A stretch of DNA of 35,104 nucleotides from Clostridia bacterium (lineage in GTDB: Bacteria; Bacillota; Clostridia; Christensenellales; CAG-138): contig JAFSLH010000020.1 in assembly GCA_017448545.1 (NCBI GenBank), forward strand, positions 1 to 35,104. The letters run 5' to 3'. Numbering within the stretch: position 1 is the first letter of the stretch; each line of letters opens with the position of its first letter. The position numbers were made by a program, and so were the translations under genes. The notes under the pieces are model-generated. The model was given only the letters and a program-made list of their open reading frames with translations. It did not search any database and was not told the DNA's origin. This document shows positions 7,745 to 22,087 of this stretch, in pieces.

Positions 7745-8110
7745 TTATTCCACGTCCTTCGTTGCGATCACGTCCACGCCCGTTCCCGCCACGTCGGGAA
7801 CCAGCACGTCGCCGATCCGGATCGGGGCCGCCGCCGTGACGTCGGCCAACGCCCGCATACAGCGGAAAATGTCGCCTTTCGGAAGGTCCGTTTTTGTCTT
7901 GCAGGGAACCGTGACCGCGCCGGTTTTGCTGCCCGAAACGCGCACGGTACTCGTGACGATCCGCGTCGGGGCGGTGACCTCTTTACGCGCATACACGTCT
8001 CCGCGCTTGCAGGTATTGCCGGTCACCGACGTCACAACGCCGTTTTCCATCGTTACGGTCATCGGACAGCCCATCGGGCAGCCGATGCAAATCAGTTGAA
8101 CGGTCTCCAT
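7745..8110 (-). CDS. DUF1667 domain-containing protein (small cysteine protein of the glycerol operon)
   Basis: 121 residues from the ATG at 8110, which has GGAGG about 7 nt upstream lying inside the end of the preceding gene. The N-terminus has CIGCPMGC (Cys 8, 11, 15) and a further Cys at 34 (NTCKRGD). This is a metal or Fe-S type cluster pattern, followed by a basic central region and a C-terminal part rich in Val. DUF1667 proteins regularly sit after GlpA-like and FAD oxidoreductase genes in Firmicutes, where they are thought to act as the electron-transfer partner in place of GlpC. That role is inferred from context. Its start lies 2 nt from the previous stop codon, so translation is likely coupled. 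Confidence 0.85.
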   Translation of the reverse strand: METVQLICIGCPMGCPMTVTMENGVVTSVTGNTCKRGDVYARKEVTAPTRIVTSTVRVSGSKTGAVTVPCKTKTDLPKGDIFRCMRALADVTAAAPIRIGDVLVPDVAGTGVDVIATKDVE

Positions 8111-8111
8111 C

Positions 8112-9357
8112 TTACGCCTCCTCAATCCGGATCAGAAGCTCGCCGAGCGCGGGATGCGCGTCAAACTGCGCGCGCGTCAGCTTCACTTCCTCCATCTCGC
8201 CCGGCGCCATGATCTGCCGCCGCCGTTTCCCGACCTCCTCGCCGTCCATCAGCACGCGGACGACGCGGTTCTTCATTACGCTGCCGACGCGGAACCGCAC
8301 CGTCAGCGCGTCCCGCACAAACGCCGGATCGATCGTCGCCGGAACGGTATAGCGCACGCCGCCCTCGAACCGGATCGGAATCTCGTGCCGCTCGGCGTCG
8401 CCCGCCGCGATGTACGCAGCCGCCGCGCGGCCCGCCGCCGCGGCTTCTTCGGAAACGAAGTCCACGAGATCGTGCACGTGCAGCACGTTGCCCGCCGCAA
8501 ACACGCCGGGAATCGACGTTTCGAGCGATTCGTTGACGCGCGGCCCGTTCGTGACCGGATTGATCGCAACGCCCATTTCCCGCGAAAGCTCGTTCTCCGG
8601 GATCAGGCCGCAGGAGAGCAGCAGCGTATCGCAATCATAATCCTCCTCGGTGCCGGGAATCGGCTTCAGCCGCTCGTCCACCGCCGCGATCGTCACGCCC
8701 TCGACGCGCTTGCGTCCGCGGATATCCACGACCGTATGGCTCAGCTTCAGCGGAATCCCGTAATCGTCGAGGCACTGGACGATATTTCGTTTCAGACCGC
8801 CGGAATACGGCATCAGTTCCGCAACGACCTTGACCTTCGCGCCCTCGAGCGTCAACCGCCGCGCCATGATCAGACCGATATCGCCGCTGCCGAGGATCAC
8901 GATCTCGCGCCCGGGCAGAAACCCTTCCATATTCACAAGCCGCTGCGCCGTGCCTGCCGAGTAGATGCCGGCGGGACGGTAGCCCGGGATGTTCAGCGCG
9001 CCGCGGCTGCGTTCGCGGCAGCCCATCGCCAGCAGAATCGCCTTCGCCTCCACGGTCTGAATCCCGTCCGTGCGGTTCATCAGCGTCACAACCTTGTCCG
9101 GCGAGACGTGCAGCGCCATCGTGTTCAGCAGGTACGGAATGTTCCGTTCGCGCACACCCGCGATAAACCGCGCCGCATATTCCGGGCCGGTCAGTTCTTC
9201 CTTGAACGTATGCAGACCGAACCCGTTATGGATGCACTGGTTCAGAATGCCGCCGAGCTCCTTGTCGCGTTCGACGATCAGAAGATCGCGCACGCCCGCG
9301 TCGTAAGCGGCGATTGCCGCGGCAAGCCCCGCCGGGCCGCCGCCGAGAATGATCAGA

Positions 9358-9368
<11 letters not shown>
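8112..9368 (-). CDS. NAD(P)/FAD-dependent oxidoreductase of the glycerol 3-phosphate operon
   Basis: 418 residues with an N-terminal FAD-binding fold (GGGPAGLAAAIAAYDAG, residues 8-24). A second dinucleotide site (VILGSGDIGLIMARR, near residue 160) and the FAD-closing motif IPGVFAAGNVLHVHDLVD near residue 290 are also present. The architecture is that of pyridine-nucleotide-disulfide-type oxidoreductases. Sandwiched between the GlpA-like dehydrogenase (11-nt overlap) and the DUF1667 protein, it probably passes electrons from glycerol 3-phosphate oxidation to another acceptor, a role analogous to GlpB. The start at 9368 has GGAGGTG upstream within the preceding gene. The enzyme class is sure; the donor and acceptor are inferred. 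Confidence 0.88.
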
Positions 9369-14529
<5,161 letters not shown>

Positions 14530-14547
14530 TAAAAAAAGGAGATCGCT

Positions 14548-15777
14548 ATGAAGAAAAAAATCGTTGCCATGCTGCTTGCGGGTGGTCAGGGCAGCCGTCT
14601 CGGCATCCTGACGTCCCATATGGCGAAGCCTGCCGTCCCGTTCGGCGGAAAGTATCGCATCATCGACTTTCCGCTGTCCAACTGCGTCAATTCGGACATC
14701 GACACCGTCGGCGTTCTGACGCAGTACCGTCCGCTCGCGCTGAACGCATACCTCGGCACCGGTCAGCACTGGGACCTTGACCGCAGCTCCGGCGGCGTTT
14801 TCGTCCTTCCGCCGTATATGACCGAAAAAGACGGCCGTTGGTACAGCGGCACGGCGAACGCGATCTGGCAGAACCGTGAGTTCCTCGATCAGTACGATGC
14901 GGAATACGTCCTGATTCTTTCCGGCGACCACATCTACAAGATGGACTATCACAAGATGCTGAACTTCCACATCGAGAACAACGCGGCGGCGACGATCGCG
15001 GTCTTCCGCGTACCGCTTTCCGAAGCGCACCGGTTCGGCATTATGAACGCGGACGAGAACAACAACATCACCTCGTTCGAGGAGAAGCCGAAGAACCCGA
15101 AGAGCGGCAACGCTTCGATGGGTATCTACATCTTTAACTGGAAGCTCCTCCGCAAGTACATGGAGATGGACGACAACGATCCGAATTCCGAGAACGACTT
15201 CGGCAAGAACATCATCCCGAGCATGCTGAACGCCGGCGAAAAGATGATGGCCTATCCGTTCGACGGGTATTGGAAGGACGTCGGAACGATCACCTCGCTG
15301 TGGGAAGCGAACATGGACATGCTCGGCACGACGCCGGTGCTCGACCTGAACGATCCCGCGTGGCGCATCTATACGCACAACCTGGCGCTGCCGCCGCACT
15401 ATATGGACAAAACCGCCAAGGTTTCGGACAGCCTTGTGACCGAAGGCTGCGTCGTCCGCGGCGTCGTACAGCACTCGGTTCTGTTTGCGGGTACGCATGA
15501 GGACATCAACACCGAAATCCTGGATTCCGTCGTGTTCCCGAACGCCATGATCGGCAAGAACTGCTCCGTCAAGAAGGCGATCATCGGTGAAAACGTCGTG
15601 ATCGGCGACGGCTGCACGATCGGCGGTCCCCTCCGCGAGGGCGAGACGGTGGACAACCGCCTGACCGACGATATCACGCTGCTCGGCAACGACGTTTCGA
15701 TCCCCGCCGGCACCTATATTCCGCAGGGCGCGGTCGTCAATGCGGATACGCTGCATCTGTTCACGAAGGAGGCTTGA
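14548..15777 (+). CDS. glgC: Glucose-1-phosphate adenylyltransferase, catalytic subunit
   Basis: 409 residues; makes ADP-glucose from ATP and glucose 1-phosphate, the committed step to glycogen. The nucleotidyl-transfer motif is complete: [11 protein letters not shown] (residues 9-19), [20 protein letters not shown] with the activator Lys, [10 protein letters not shown] (about 131-140) and [10 protein letters not shown]-terminal left-handed beta-helix ([24 protein letters not shown]) is visible. The start has AAAGGAGA 5 nt upstream. It is translationally near-coupled to glgD, with 2 nt between stop and start codons. Confidence 0.97.
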   Translation: MKKKIVAMLLAGGQGSRLGILTSHMAKPAVPFGGKYRIIDFPLSNCVNSDIDTVGVLTQYRPLALNAYLGTGQHWDLDRSSGGVFVLPPYMTEKDGRWYSGTANAIWQNREFLDQYDAEYVLILSGDHIYKMDYHKMLNFHIENNAAATIAVFRVPLSEAHRFGIMNADENNNITSFEEKPKNPKSGNASMGIYIFNWKLLRKYMEMDDNDPNSENDFGKNIIPSMLNAGEKMMAYPFDGYWKDVGTITSLWEANMDMLGTTPVLDLNDPAWRIYTHNLALPPHYMDKTAKVSDSLVTEGCVVRGVVQHSVLFAGTHEDINTEILDSVVFPNAMIGKNCSVKKAIIGENVVIGDGCTIGGPLREGETVDNRLTDDITLLGNDVSIPAGTYIPQGAVVNADTLHLFTKEA

Positions 15778-15779
15778 GT

Positions 15780-16904
15780 ATGATCCACGATACCTTTGCT
15801 CTGATTTATACCGGCGACACCACCCCGCTGCTGCGGGAACTGACGCTGTCCCGTTCCGTCGCTGCCGTTCCGTTCGGCGGCCGCTATCGCTGCATCGACT
15901 TCGTGCTGTCGAACATTGTCAATTCCGGTATCGACAACGTCGGCGTCATCATGCAGAAGAACTACCATTCCCTGATGGACCATCTCGGCTCCGGCAAGGA
16001 ATGGGATCTGAACCGCAAGCACGACGGTATGTTCATCCTGCCGCCGTTTATGACGAAGGACAACGCGGGCGTGTTCCGCGGCGACATCGACGCGATTCAC
16101 GCGGTCATGACGTATATCCGCCGCAGCACGCAGAAGTACGTCCTGCTGACCGGTTCGCACACGATCTTCAACACGACGTTTGAGGACATGCTGAAAAAGC
16201 ACGTGGAGACCGGCGCGGACATCACGATCATGTACAACATCGATCCGAAGTTCAATCCGGAAGACCAGAACCGCGACCTCCGGCTGATCATGCGCGAAGA
16301 CAGCCGCGTGACCGAGATGGAGTGGAACCCCTACCGTCCGCGCACGAACGCCCGTTCCTGCGACGCGATGATCATGGAAAAGAAGCTCCTCGAATACCTG
16401 ATCGAAGAAGCGTATGCGCGCGGCGATTCCGACTTCACGCGCGACATTCTGCAGCGGCTCTGCGGCACGCTGAAGATCTACGGCTGGCGGTATGACGGCT
16501 ACGTTGCACGGCTCGACTCGATCAACACGTATTATAAGTGCAGCATGGATATGCTGAACGTCAACTATGCGCGCGATCTCTACAACCACGAGCATCCGGT
16601 CGTCACGAAGGTGAAGGACCAGGTCTCCGCGAAGTACGGCCCGAATTCGGACGTCAGCAACGCGATGCTGGCCGACGGCTGCGTCATCGACGGCGCGGTT
16701 TCCGATTCGATCCTGTTCCGCGGCGTCACCGTTGCCGAGGGCGCGAAGGTTACGAACAGCATCCTGCTCCAGGGCACGACGGTCGGCGCAGGCGCGGTGC
16801 TCGATCACGTCATCTGCGACAAGAACTGCGTGATCCGTCCGGGCCGCTCGCTGATCGGCTATGAGAACTTCCCGATCGTACTGAAGAAAGGCGCAACGGT
16901 CTGA
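15780..16904 (+). CDS. glgD: Glucose-1-phosphate adenylyltransferase, regulatory subunit GlgD
   Basis: 374 residues from the ATG at 15780, which has GGAGG 7 nt upstream. An in-frame TTG at 15774 is rejected because it would overlap that site. It is homologous to GlgC along its length (VPFGGRYRCIDFVLSNIVNS, the C-terminal hexapeptide helix). However, the catalytic loop GGxGxRL is replaced by YTGDTTPLL, so it is probably not itself catalytic. In Firmicutes, GlgD forms a hetero-oligomer with GlgC and raises its activity. Placement directly after glgC fits this. Confidence 0.95.
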   Translation: MIHDTFALIYTGDTTPLLRELTLSRSVAAVPFGGRYRCIDFVLSNIVNSGIDNVGVIMQKNYHSLMDHLGSGKEWDLNRKHDGMFILPPFMTKDNAGVFRGDIDAIHAVMTYIRRSTQKYVLLTGSHTIFNTTFEDMLKKHVETGADITIMYNIDPKFNPEDQNRDLRLIMREDSRVTEMEWNPYRPRTNARSCDAMIMEKKLLEYLIEEAYARGDSDFTRDILQRLCGTLKIYGWRYDGYVARLDSINTYYKCSMDMLNVNYARDLYNHEHPVVTKVKDQVSAKYGPNSDVSNAMLADGCVIDGAVSDSILFRGVTVAEGAKVTNSILLQGTTVGAGAVLDHVICDKNCVIRPGRSLIGYENFPIVLKKGATV

Positions 16905-16947
16905 CCGCGCGCCGATTTTTGAAAACCAGCAAGGATAGGAGAAACAA

Positions 16948-18408
16948 ATGAAGGTACTGTTTTGCGCCAGCGAATGTTTTCCGTTCGTTAAGACCGGCGG
17001 GCTTGCCGACGTCGTCGGATCGCTCCCGAAGGAGCTTCTGAAGCAGGGCGTGGATGTGCGCGTCATGATCCCGAAGTATCGGGTGATCGATTATTCCTAC
17101 ATCACCGCCATGCACCATATCTGCCATTATCAGCTTCCGTTCGGCGGCGGCAGCGTCTATTGCGGCATCGATGCGCTCGAGTACGAAGGCGTGATGTTCT
17201 ACTTCATCGACAACCTTGCGATGTTCGGACATGACGGCGTCTATACCGGCGACGAGCAGGAGGGATACCGCTATGCGTTCTTCTGCCGCGCGGTGCTCGA
17301 TTCGCTGCCGAAGATCGACTTCTTCCCGGACGTGATCCACTGCAACGACTGGCAGACGGGTCTGGTTCCGGCGCTGCTCAAAACGCAGTACGCGCTCGAT
17401 CCCGACTACGCAAAGATCAAGACCGTCTACACGATTCACAATCTGCGGTTCCAGGGCCTCTATCGCTGGGACAAGATCGCTTCGGTGCTGCACATCGACG
17501 GACGGTACTTCACGCCCGACGGGCTGGAGTTCTACGGCCTGATTTCCTTCATGAAGGGCGGCCTTGTCTACTCCGACCGCATCACGACGGTCAGCCCGAC
17601 CTATGCGAACGAGATCACGATGCCGTACTTCGGCGAGCGGCTCGACGGGCTGCTCTGCGCGCGCCGGTACTCGCTGTCCGGCATTCTGAACGGCATCGAC
17701 ACCGGTTCCTACGATCCGCATACCGACGCCGCGCTGTCGGAGCATTATTCCGTGCGCAACCCGAAGGTCAAGAAGATCCTCAAGACCAAACTGCAGCAGG
17801 AACTCGGCCTTGCCGAGCGCGACGTGCCGATGATTTCGATCGTTTCGCGTCTGACCGACCAGAAGGGCCTCGACCTGATCGCCTGCGTGCTGAACGAGAT
17901 CCTTTCGCTCGACGTGCAGTTTGTCGTCGTCGGCCTCGGCGAGCAGCGGTACATCGACATGCTGCGGGACGCGCAGCGGAGATATCCGGGCATGGTCGTG
18001 CTCTGCGCCGTGCTGGATGAAAAGCTCGCGCGCCGCGTCTATGCCGCGAGCGACATGTACCTGATGCCGAGCCAGTTCGAGCCGTGCGGCCTGAGCCAGA
18101 TGATCGCGATGCGCTACGGCACGATCCCGATCGTGCGCGAAACCGGCGGTCTCAAGGACTCGGTCGTTCCGTACAACAAGTACACGGACGAAGGCACCGG
18201 CTTCTGCTTCGCAAACTACAACGCGCACGAGATGCTGTATCAGATCGAAGACGCGGTACGGTTCTGGCGGAACGATCCGGCGATGTGGGATCGGCTCGTC
18301 CATCGCGCGATGCGGGAAGACTTCAGCTGGAAAGCGTCGGCGAAGAAGTACCTTGCCCTGTATAAAGAAATGTTCGGCGTTACCCGCCGTAAAAAATCCG
18401 CGCAATAA
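16948..18408 (+). CDS. glgA: Glycogen synthase (ADP-glucose dependent)
   Basis: 486 residues, normal GT5 length; adds glucose from ADP-glucose to growing alpha-1,4-glucan. The N-terminal KTGGLADVVGSLP (residues 15-27) is the ADP-glucose loop. HCNDWQTGLVPALL (about 131-144) and the C-terminal PSQFEPCGLSQMIAMRYG with RETGGLKDSV are the other GT5 signatures. TAGGAG lies 9 nt before the ATG. It is 43 nt after glgD and 3 nt before the next gene, so the operon appears to continue into a ligase gene not usually linked to glycogen. Confidence 0.97.
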   Translation: MKVLFCASECFPFVKTGGLADVVGSLPKELLKQGVDVRVMIPKYRVIDYSYITAMHHICHYQLPFGGGSVYCGIDALEYEGVMFYFIDNLAMFGHDGVYTGDEQEGYRYAFFCRAVLDSLPKIDFFPDVIHCNDWQTGLVPALLKTQYALDPDYAKIKTVYTIHNLRFQGLYRWDKIASVLHIDGRYFTPDGLEFYGLISFMKGGLVYSDRITTVSPTYANEITMPYFGERLDGLLCARRYSLSGILNGIDTGSYDPHTDAALSEHYSVRNPKVKKILKTKLQQELGLAERDVPMISIVSRLTDQKGLDLIACVLNEILSLDVQFVVVGLGEQRYIDMLRDAQRRYPGMVVLCAVLDEKLARRVYAASDMYLMPSQFEPCGLSQMIAMRYGTIPIVRETGGLKDSVVPYNKYTDEGTGFCFANYNAHEMLYQIEDAVRFWRNDPAMWDRLVHRAMREDFSWKASAKKYLALYKEMFGVTRRKKSAQ

Positions 18409-18411
18409 ACA

Positions 18412-20325
18412 ATGACTTTCTACGAACGAATCATACTGGAAATAGAGAGGGCTCCGCAGGCCCTCTCTACCGTATATGACTTTGCGTTTCGTTTTACGGA
18501 CGAAGCGTATTTTGAATGGACCGAACTGGATCAGGTCTGCTCCATCACCTACGGCGAAACGCAGCAGCGCATCGAACAGGCGACCGCCGCCCTGCACGCG
18601 CGGCTTACCTCGCTGCCGAAGAACAGCCCCGTCGGTCTGTATCTGCCGAACAGCGTCGATTGGGTCGTTTCGTTCTGGGCGATCCTGCGCGCCGGATTCC
18701 GGCCGCTGCTGCTGAATACGATCGCGCCCGTCGAGATGACGGAGGGGTGCATCCGCGCCGCCGGCGCACGCTATGTGATTGCCGACCGCGCGTTTGCCGG
18801 CGCGGAGCAGATCACGCCTGCGGAACTTCGCGAAGCGAACGGCGAGCCGTACTGCGATTGGGCGGACGATATCATTCTCTGCACGTCCGGCACGACCGGC
18901 GCGCCGAAGCTGATTTCGTTCGACGGCAAGGCCGTCTGCGCGCAGATCCGAAACTCCGGCTACATCCTGAAAAACAACCGCTCCGTTGCGACGTTCGTGC
19001 ACGGCAAGATCAAGCTGCTTGCCTTTTTGCCGTTCTATCATATTTTCGGGCTCAGCGCCGTGCTGCTGTGGTTCTCCTGCTTCGGTCGGACGCTCGTTCT
19101 GCTGCCTTCGCTTTCGCCGGAGGCGATCGGGCGCACCTGCCGGACGCATGAGGTCACGCACATCTTTGCTCTGCCGGTCTTCTGGAACGCGGTCGCCGAC
19201 CAGGTGCTCCGCGCGGCGAAACGCACGGGCCAGAGCGAAAAGCTCGAACGCGGGCTGAAGCTCTCGCTGGCGCTGCAGAATCTGCCGATCCCGCGGCTCG
19301 GGCGGTTCCTTGCCCGCAAGCTGATGCGCTCGGTGCAGAAACAGGCGCTCGGCGACGCGGTGCGGTTCTGCATTTCCGGCGGCGGCGCGCTGCGGGCGGA
19401 CACGATGCGCGTGATCAACGGCATCGGCTATCCGCTGTACAACGGCTACGGCATGACGGAAATCGGCATCGCCTCGGTCGAGCTGCGGCAGAGCGCAAAG
19501 GCGCGGCTTTTAGGCACCGTCGGCAAACCGTTTCCGACGATGGAAACGCGGATCGAGAACGAAACGCTGCGCGTGCGCGGGCAGACCTGCTTTTCGGCCG
19601 AGTACCGCGACGGGAAGCGCATCCCGCACGACCCGATGGAGTGGTTCGATACGCAGGACTGCATGACCGCGGAGCCGGACGGATCGCTTTCGTTCGCCGG
19701 CCGGACCGACGACATGATCAACGGCGCAAACGGCGAGCGCATCGCGCCCGCGCTGATCGAATCCGCGTTCGGCAGTCCGCTGATCGCCGCGCTGGCCGCC
19801 GTCGAGCTTCCGGCACAAAGCGGCCCGCAGCTGACGCTGGTCGTCGAGCCGAACCAAAACAACGTATATGCGCTGGCGACGCTTTCGCGCCGGCTCTATG
19901 AAAAGAACGAAACGCTGCCGAGCGCGTATCGCGTGCAGAAATTCCTGATCGCGCGCGAGCCGCTGCCGCTCGCGCTGACGCGCAAGGTGCAGAACGGCGA
20001 AGTGCGCCGCCGCATCCGGGAAGGCACGCTCGACGTGGTCGAAGCGGATCGCCCGGCTGCGCCCGTCGAAACGCTGTATGACGCGGGCGTCGCGGAAATC
20101 CTGCCGCGCGTGATCGAATCGTTTTCGGCGGTGACCGGCGTTCCGGCGTCGGCGATTCTGCCGGACAGCCATTTCCAGTACGATCTCGGCGGCGACTCGC
20201 TGACGTACCTTTCGCTGCTGGAGCAGCTTTCCGAATCGTTCCACGTCGTGATCGACACCGACGTCGCGCCCGATCTGCATACGCCGCGCGCGTTTGCGGC
20301 CTACATTCTGAAGGAGAGCGAATAG
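18412..20325 (+). CDS. Adenylate-forming (AMP-binding) ligase fused to a C-terminal acyl/peptidyl carrier domain
   Basis: 637 residues. The ANL-type ligase domain shows the P-loop CTSGTTGAPK (157-166), the NGYGMTEIG motif, GRTDDMINGANGERI and a C-terminal TRKVQNGEV lysine motif. Residues about 560-635 form a carrier domain with GGDSL, the phosphopantetheine attachment serine being Ser 596. Such enzymes activate a carboxylic acid as an acyl-adenylate and load it on a carrier, here in cis. No condensation, ketosynthase or thioesterase domain follows. The ATG at 18412 is 3 nt after the glgA stop codon and lacks a clear Shine-Dalgarno. A perfect 10-bp hairpin covers codons 11-20, and no later start codon is available before conserved sequence. 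The substrate is unknown. Confidence 0.88.
   Translation: MTFYERIILEIERAPQALSTVYDFAFRFTDEAYFEWTELDQVCSITYGETQQRIEQATAALHARLTSLPKNSPVGLYLPNSVDWVVSFWAILRAGFRPLLLNTIAPVEMTEGCIRAAGARYVIADRAFAGAEQITPAELREANGEPYCDWADDIILCTSGTTGAPKLISFDGKAVCAQIRNSGYILKNNRSVATFVHGKIKLLAFLPFYHIFGLSAVLLWFSCFGRTLVLLPSLSPEAIGRTCRTHEVTHIFALPVFWNAVADQVLRAAKRTGQSEKLERGLKLSLALQNLPIPRLGRFLARKLMRSVQKQALGDAVRFCISGGGALRADTMRVINGIGYPLYNGYGMTEIGIASVELRQSAKARLLGTVGKPFPTMETRIENETLRVRGQTCFSAEYRDGKRIPHDPMEWFDTQDCMTAEPDGSLSFAGRTDDMINGANGERIAPALIESAFGSPLIAALAAVELPAQSGPQLTLVVEPNQNNVYALATLSRRLYEKNETLPSAYRVQKFLIAREPLPLALTRKVQNGEVRRRIREGTLDVVEADRPAAPVETLYDAGVAEILPRVIESFSAVTGVPASAILPDSHFQYDLGGDSLTYLSLLEQLSESFHVVIDTDVAPDLHTPRAFAAYILKESE
18443..18469 (+). 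promoter_or_regulatory. Perfect hairpin just after the glgA stop codon
   Basis: TAGAGAGGGC (18443-18452), 7-nt loop, GCCCTCTCTA (18460-18469). There is no T-tract, so it is not a standard terminator. It lies inside the first codons of the ligase gene and could stabilise the glg transcript end or limit ligase translation. Confidence 0.5.
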
Positions 20326-20327
20326 CC

Positions 20328-21089
20328 TTGCAGTCATCCACCGCCCTACGCATCGTTCTGCTGACGGTCGGCCTGCTGCTGATTGCGGACACGGCGATCG
20401 TCTCCACCCTGTCCAACTTCAACCTCGGCGTGATTCTGCCGGCGTTTTTCGGCGTGCCGCTCGTGCTGCTCGCCTGGCTGCTGCCGCGCATGGATCACGG
20501 CATTCTGCTCGCGCTGAAATGGGCCGCGACCGTCGGTTATGCCGTCGCGGGCGTGATCCTGCTCGTCTGCGGTCTGCTGATGGGAACGGCGGCAAAGCGC
20601 GCCAAGGACGTGGACGCGGACGTCGTTGTCGTACTCGGCGCGGCCGTCCACGGCGACCGCGTGACCTGGGTGCTTTCGAACCGGCTCGATACCGCCGCGG
20701 ACTACCTCAACTCGCACCCGAACGCCGTCGCGGTCGTATCGGGCGGGCAGGGGAACGGCGAGACCGTCGCCGAAGCCGTCGCCATGCAGCAATACCTGAT
20801 CGAACGGAAGGGGATCGACCCGGGCCGCATCCTTGTCGAATCGGAATCGACGAACACACGCGAGAATTTCGTGTTTTCCAAATCCATCGCGGAACAGGCG
20901 CTCGGTCCGAATCTGACATACGCCTTCGTCACAACCGGGTTCCACGTCTTCCGCGCCGGCCGCGTCGCCAAAGCCGCCGGACTCGACGCCGCGGGCATCG
21001 CCGCGCCGGACGTCTGGTACATCGCGCTGAACAACTTTCTGCGCGAAAGCGTCGGCATCTGCGTCTACGCCCTGCGCGGACAGCTCTGA
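20328..21089 (+). CDS. YdcF family (DUF218) membrane protein
   Basis: 253 residues starting at TTG 20328. That start is supported by AAGGAGAG about 10 nt upstream and by the lack of any earlier ATG/GTG after the preceding stop codon. Three N-terminal membrane segments (about residues 5-25, 30-52 and 58-86) precede a DUF218 domain (about 97-250). That domain has VVVLGAAVHGDRVTWVL, the VVSGGQGNGETVAEA motif and ESESTNTRENFVFS, the standard YdcF/ElyC/SanA signature. Members affect envelope carbohydrate metabolism, but their reaction is not established. It is 2 nt after the ligase gene, so is cotranscribed with it, and is ended by the terminator at 21110. Confidence 0.9.
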   Translation: MQSSTALRIVLLTVGLLLIADTAIVSTLSNFNLGVILPAFFGVPLVLLAWLLPRMDHGILLALKWAATVGYAVAGVILLVCGLLMGTAAKRAKDVDADVVVVLGAAVHGDRVTWVLSNRLDTAADYLNSHPNAVAVVSGGQGNGETVAEAVAMQQYLIERKGIDPGRILVESESTNTRENFVFSKSIAEQALGPNLTYAFVTTGFHVFRAGRVAKAAGLDAAGIAAPDVWYIALNNFLRESVGICVYALRGQL

Positions 21090-21109
21090 TCTCTTCCAAA
21101 AACTGAAAT

Positions 21110-21137
21110 GGGATGCGGTTTTGCCCGCATCCCTTTT
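21110..21137. terminator. Terminator between the convergent ydcF-family gene and serA
   Basis: GGGATGCGG (21110-21118) pairs with CCGCATCCC (21125-21133), followed by TTTT on the + strand; A/T-rich flanks suggest it works in both directions. Confidence 0.8.
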
Positions 21138-21153
21138 GGATTGTGGTTTGCTC

Positions 21154-22074
21154 TTACAGTGCGAACTGCTTTGTAATGATATCGACGATCTCCGCGCCGA
21201 TGCGCTTTTGCGCTTCGCCGGTCGCCGCGCCGATGTGCGGCGTGCAGGAGACCATCGGGTGCGAATACAGCGCGTGGTTCTGACTCGGCTCGGTCGCAAA
21301 CACGTCGAGGCCCGCCGCGCGCACCTTGCCGGATTCGAGCGCCGCCAGCAGCGCGTCCTCATCCACATTCTTGCCGCGGGACGTATTGATGATGCAGACG
21401 CCGTCCTTCATCTTTGCGATCGTGTCCGCATTGATGATCGCGCCGCCGTCGACCGCGGGCGCATGCACGCTGATAAAATCGGACTTCATGAGCAGTTCGT
21501 CCATCTCGACATATGGAATGCCGAGCTGCTGCTCGATGCCGTCGATGTGATAGATATCGTACGCGATGACGTTCATGCCGATCGCCTTCGCCATGACGCC
21601 GAGGTGCTGCCCGATGCGGCCGAAGCCGATGATGCCGAGCGTCCGGCCCTGCAGCTCGATGCCCTTGCCGTAGGCCTTCTTTTCCCACTTGTCCTCACGC
21701 ATCGTGTGACCTGCGATCGAGAGGAACCGCGCGCAGGCGAACATGTGGCCGAGCGCCAGTTCCGCAACCGACTGCGAGCTTGCGCGCGGGGTATTGCGGA
21801 CGGTGATGCCGTTTTCCTCGGCATACTTCACGTCGATGTTGTCCACGCCGACGCCGCCGCGGATGATCAGCTTCAGCTTGCCCGCTTCCTTCGCCGCGTC
21901 GATATGCGGCACGCGCACCTTCGTCGCCGACCGCACGACCAGCACGTCGTACTGCTTGACCGCTTCCTTCAGCGCTTCGGGATCATAAAACTGCTGATCG
22001 ACGACGCAGCCCTTCGCTTCAAGCGCGGCAACCGCGCCTTTCTCCATACCGTCGGATGCTAAAATGCGGATCAT
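21154..22074 (-). CDS. serA: D-3-phosphoglycerate dehydrogenase (short form)
   Basis: 306 residues; oxidises 3-phosphoglycerate to 3-phosphohydroxypyruvate with NAD, the first step of serine synthesis. The D-2-hydroxyacid dehydrogenase layout is clear: RGGVGVDNID (72-81), nucleotide loop GFGRIG (150-155) and catalytic His in PHIGAATGEA near residue 280. It lacks the C-terminal ACT and intervening domains that give serine feedback in the long forms. GGAGGAGAAC precedes the ATG. It follows serC by 13 nt, so the two are one operon. Confidence 0.95.
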   Translation of the reverse strand: MIRILASDGMEKGAVAALEAKGCVVDQQFYDPEALKEAVKQYDVLVVRSATKVRVPHIDAAKEAGKLKLIIRGGVGVDNIDVKYAEENGITVRNTPRASSQSVAELALGHMFACARFLSIAGHTMREDKWEKKAYGKGIELQGRTLGIIGFGRIGQHLGVMAKAIGMNVIAYDIYHIDGIEQQLGIPYVEMDELLMKSDFISVHAPAVDGGAIINADTIAKMKDGVCIINTSRGKNVDEDALLAALESGKVRAAGLDVFATEPSQNHALYSHPMVSCTPHIGAATGEAQKRIGAEIVDIITKQFAL

Positions 22075-22087
22075 TTCGTTCTCCTCC

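Noticed and set aside
16810-19161. Long antisense open frame opposite glgA and the ligase
   Set aside because: Same shadow pattern; it spans several genuine genes and has no recognisable family.
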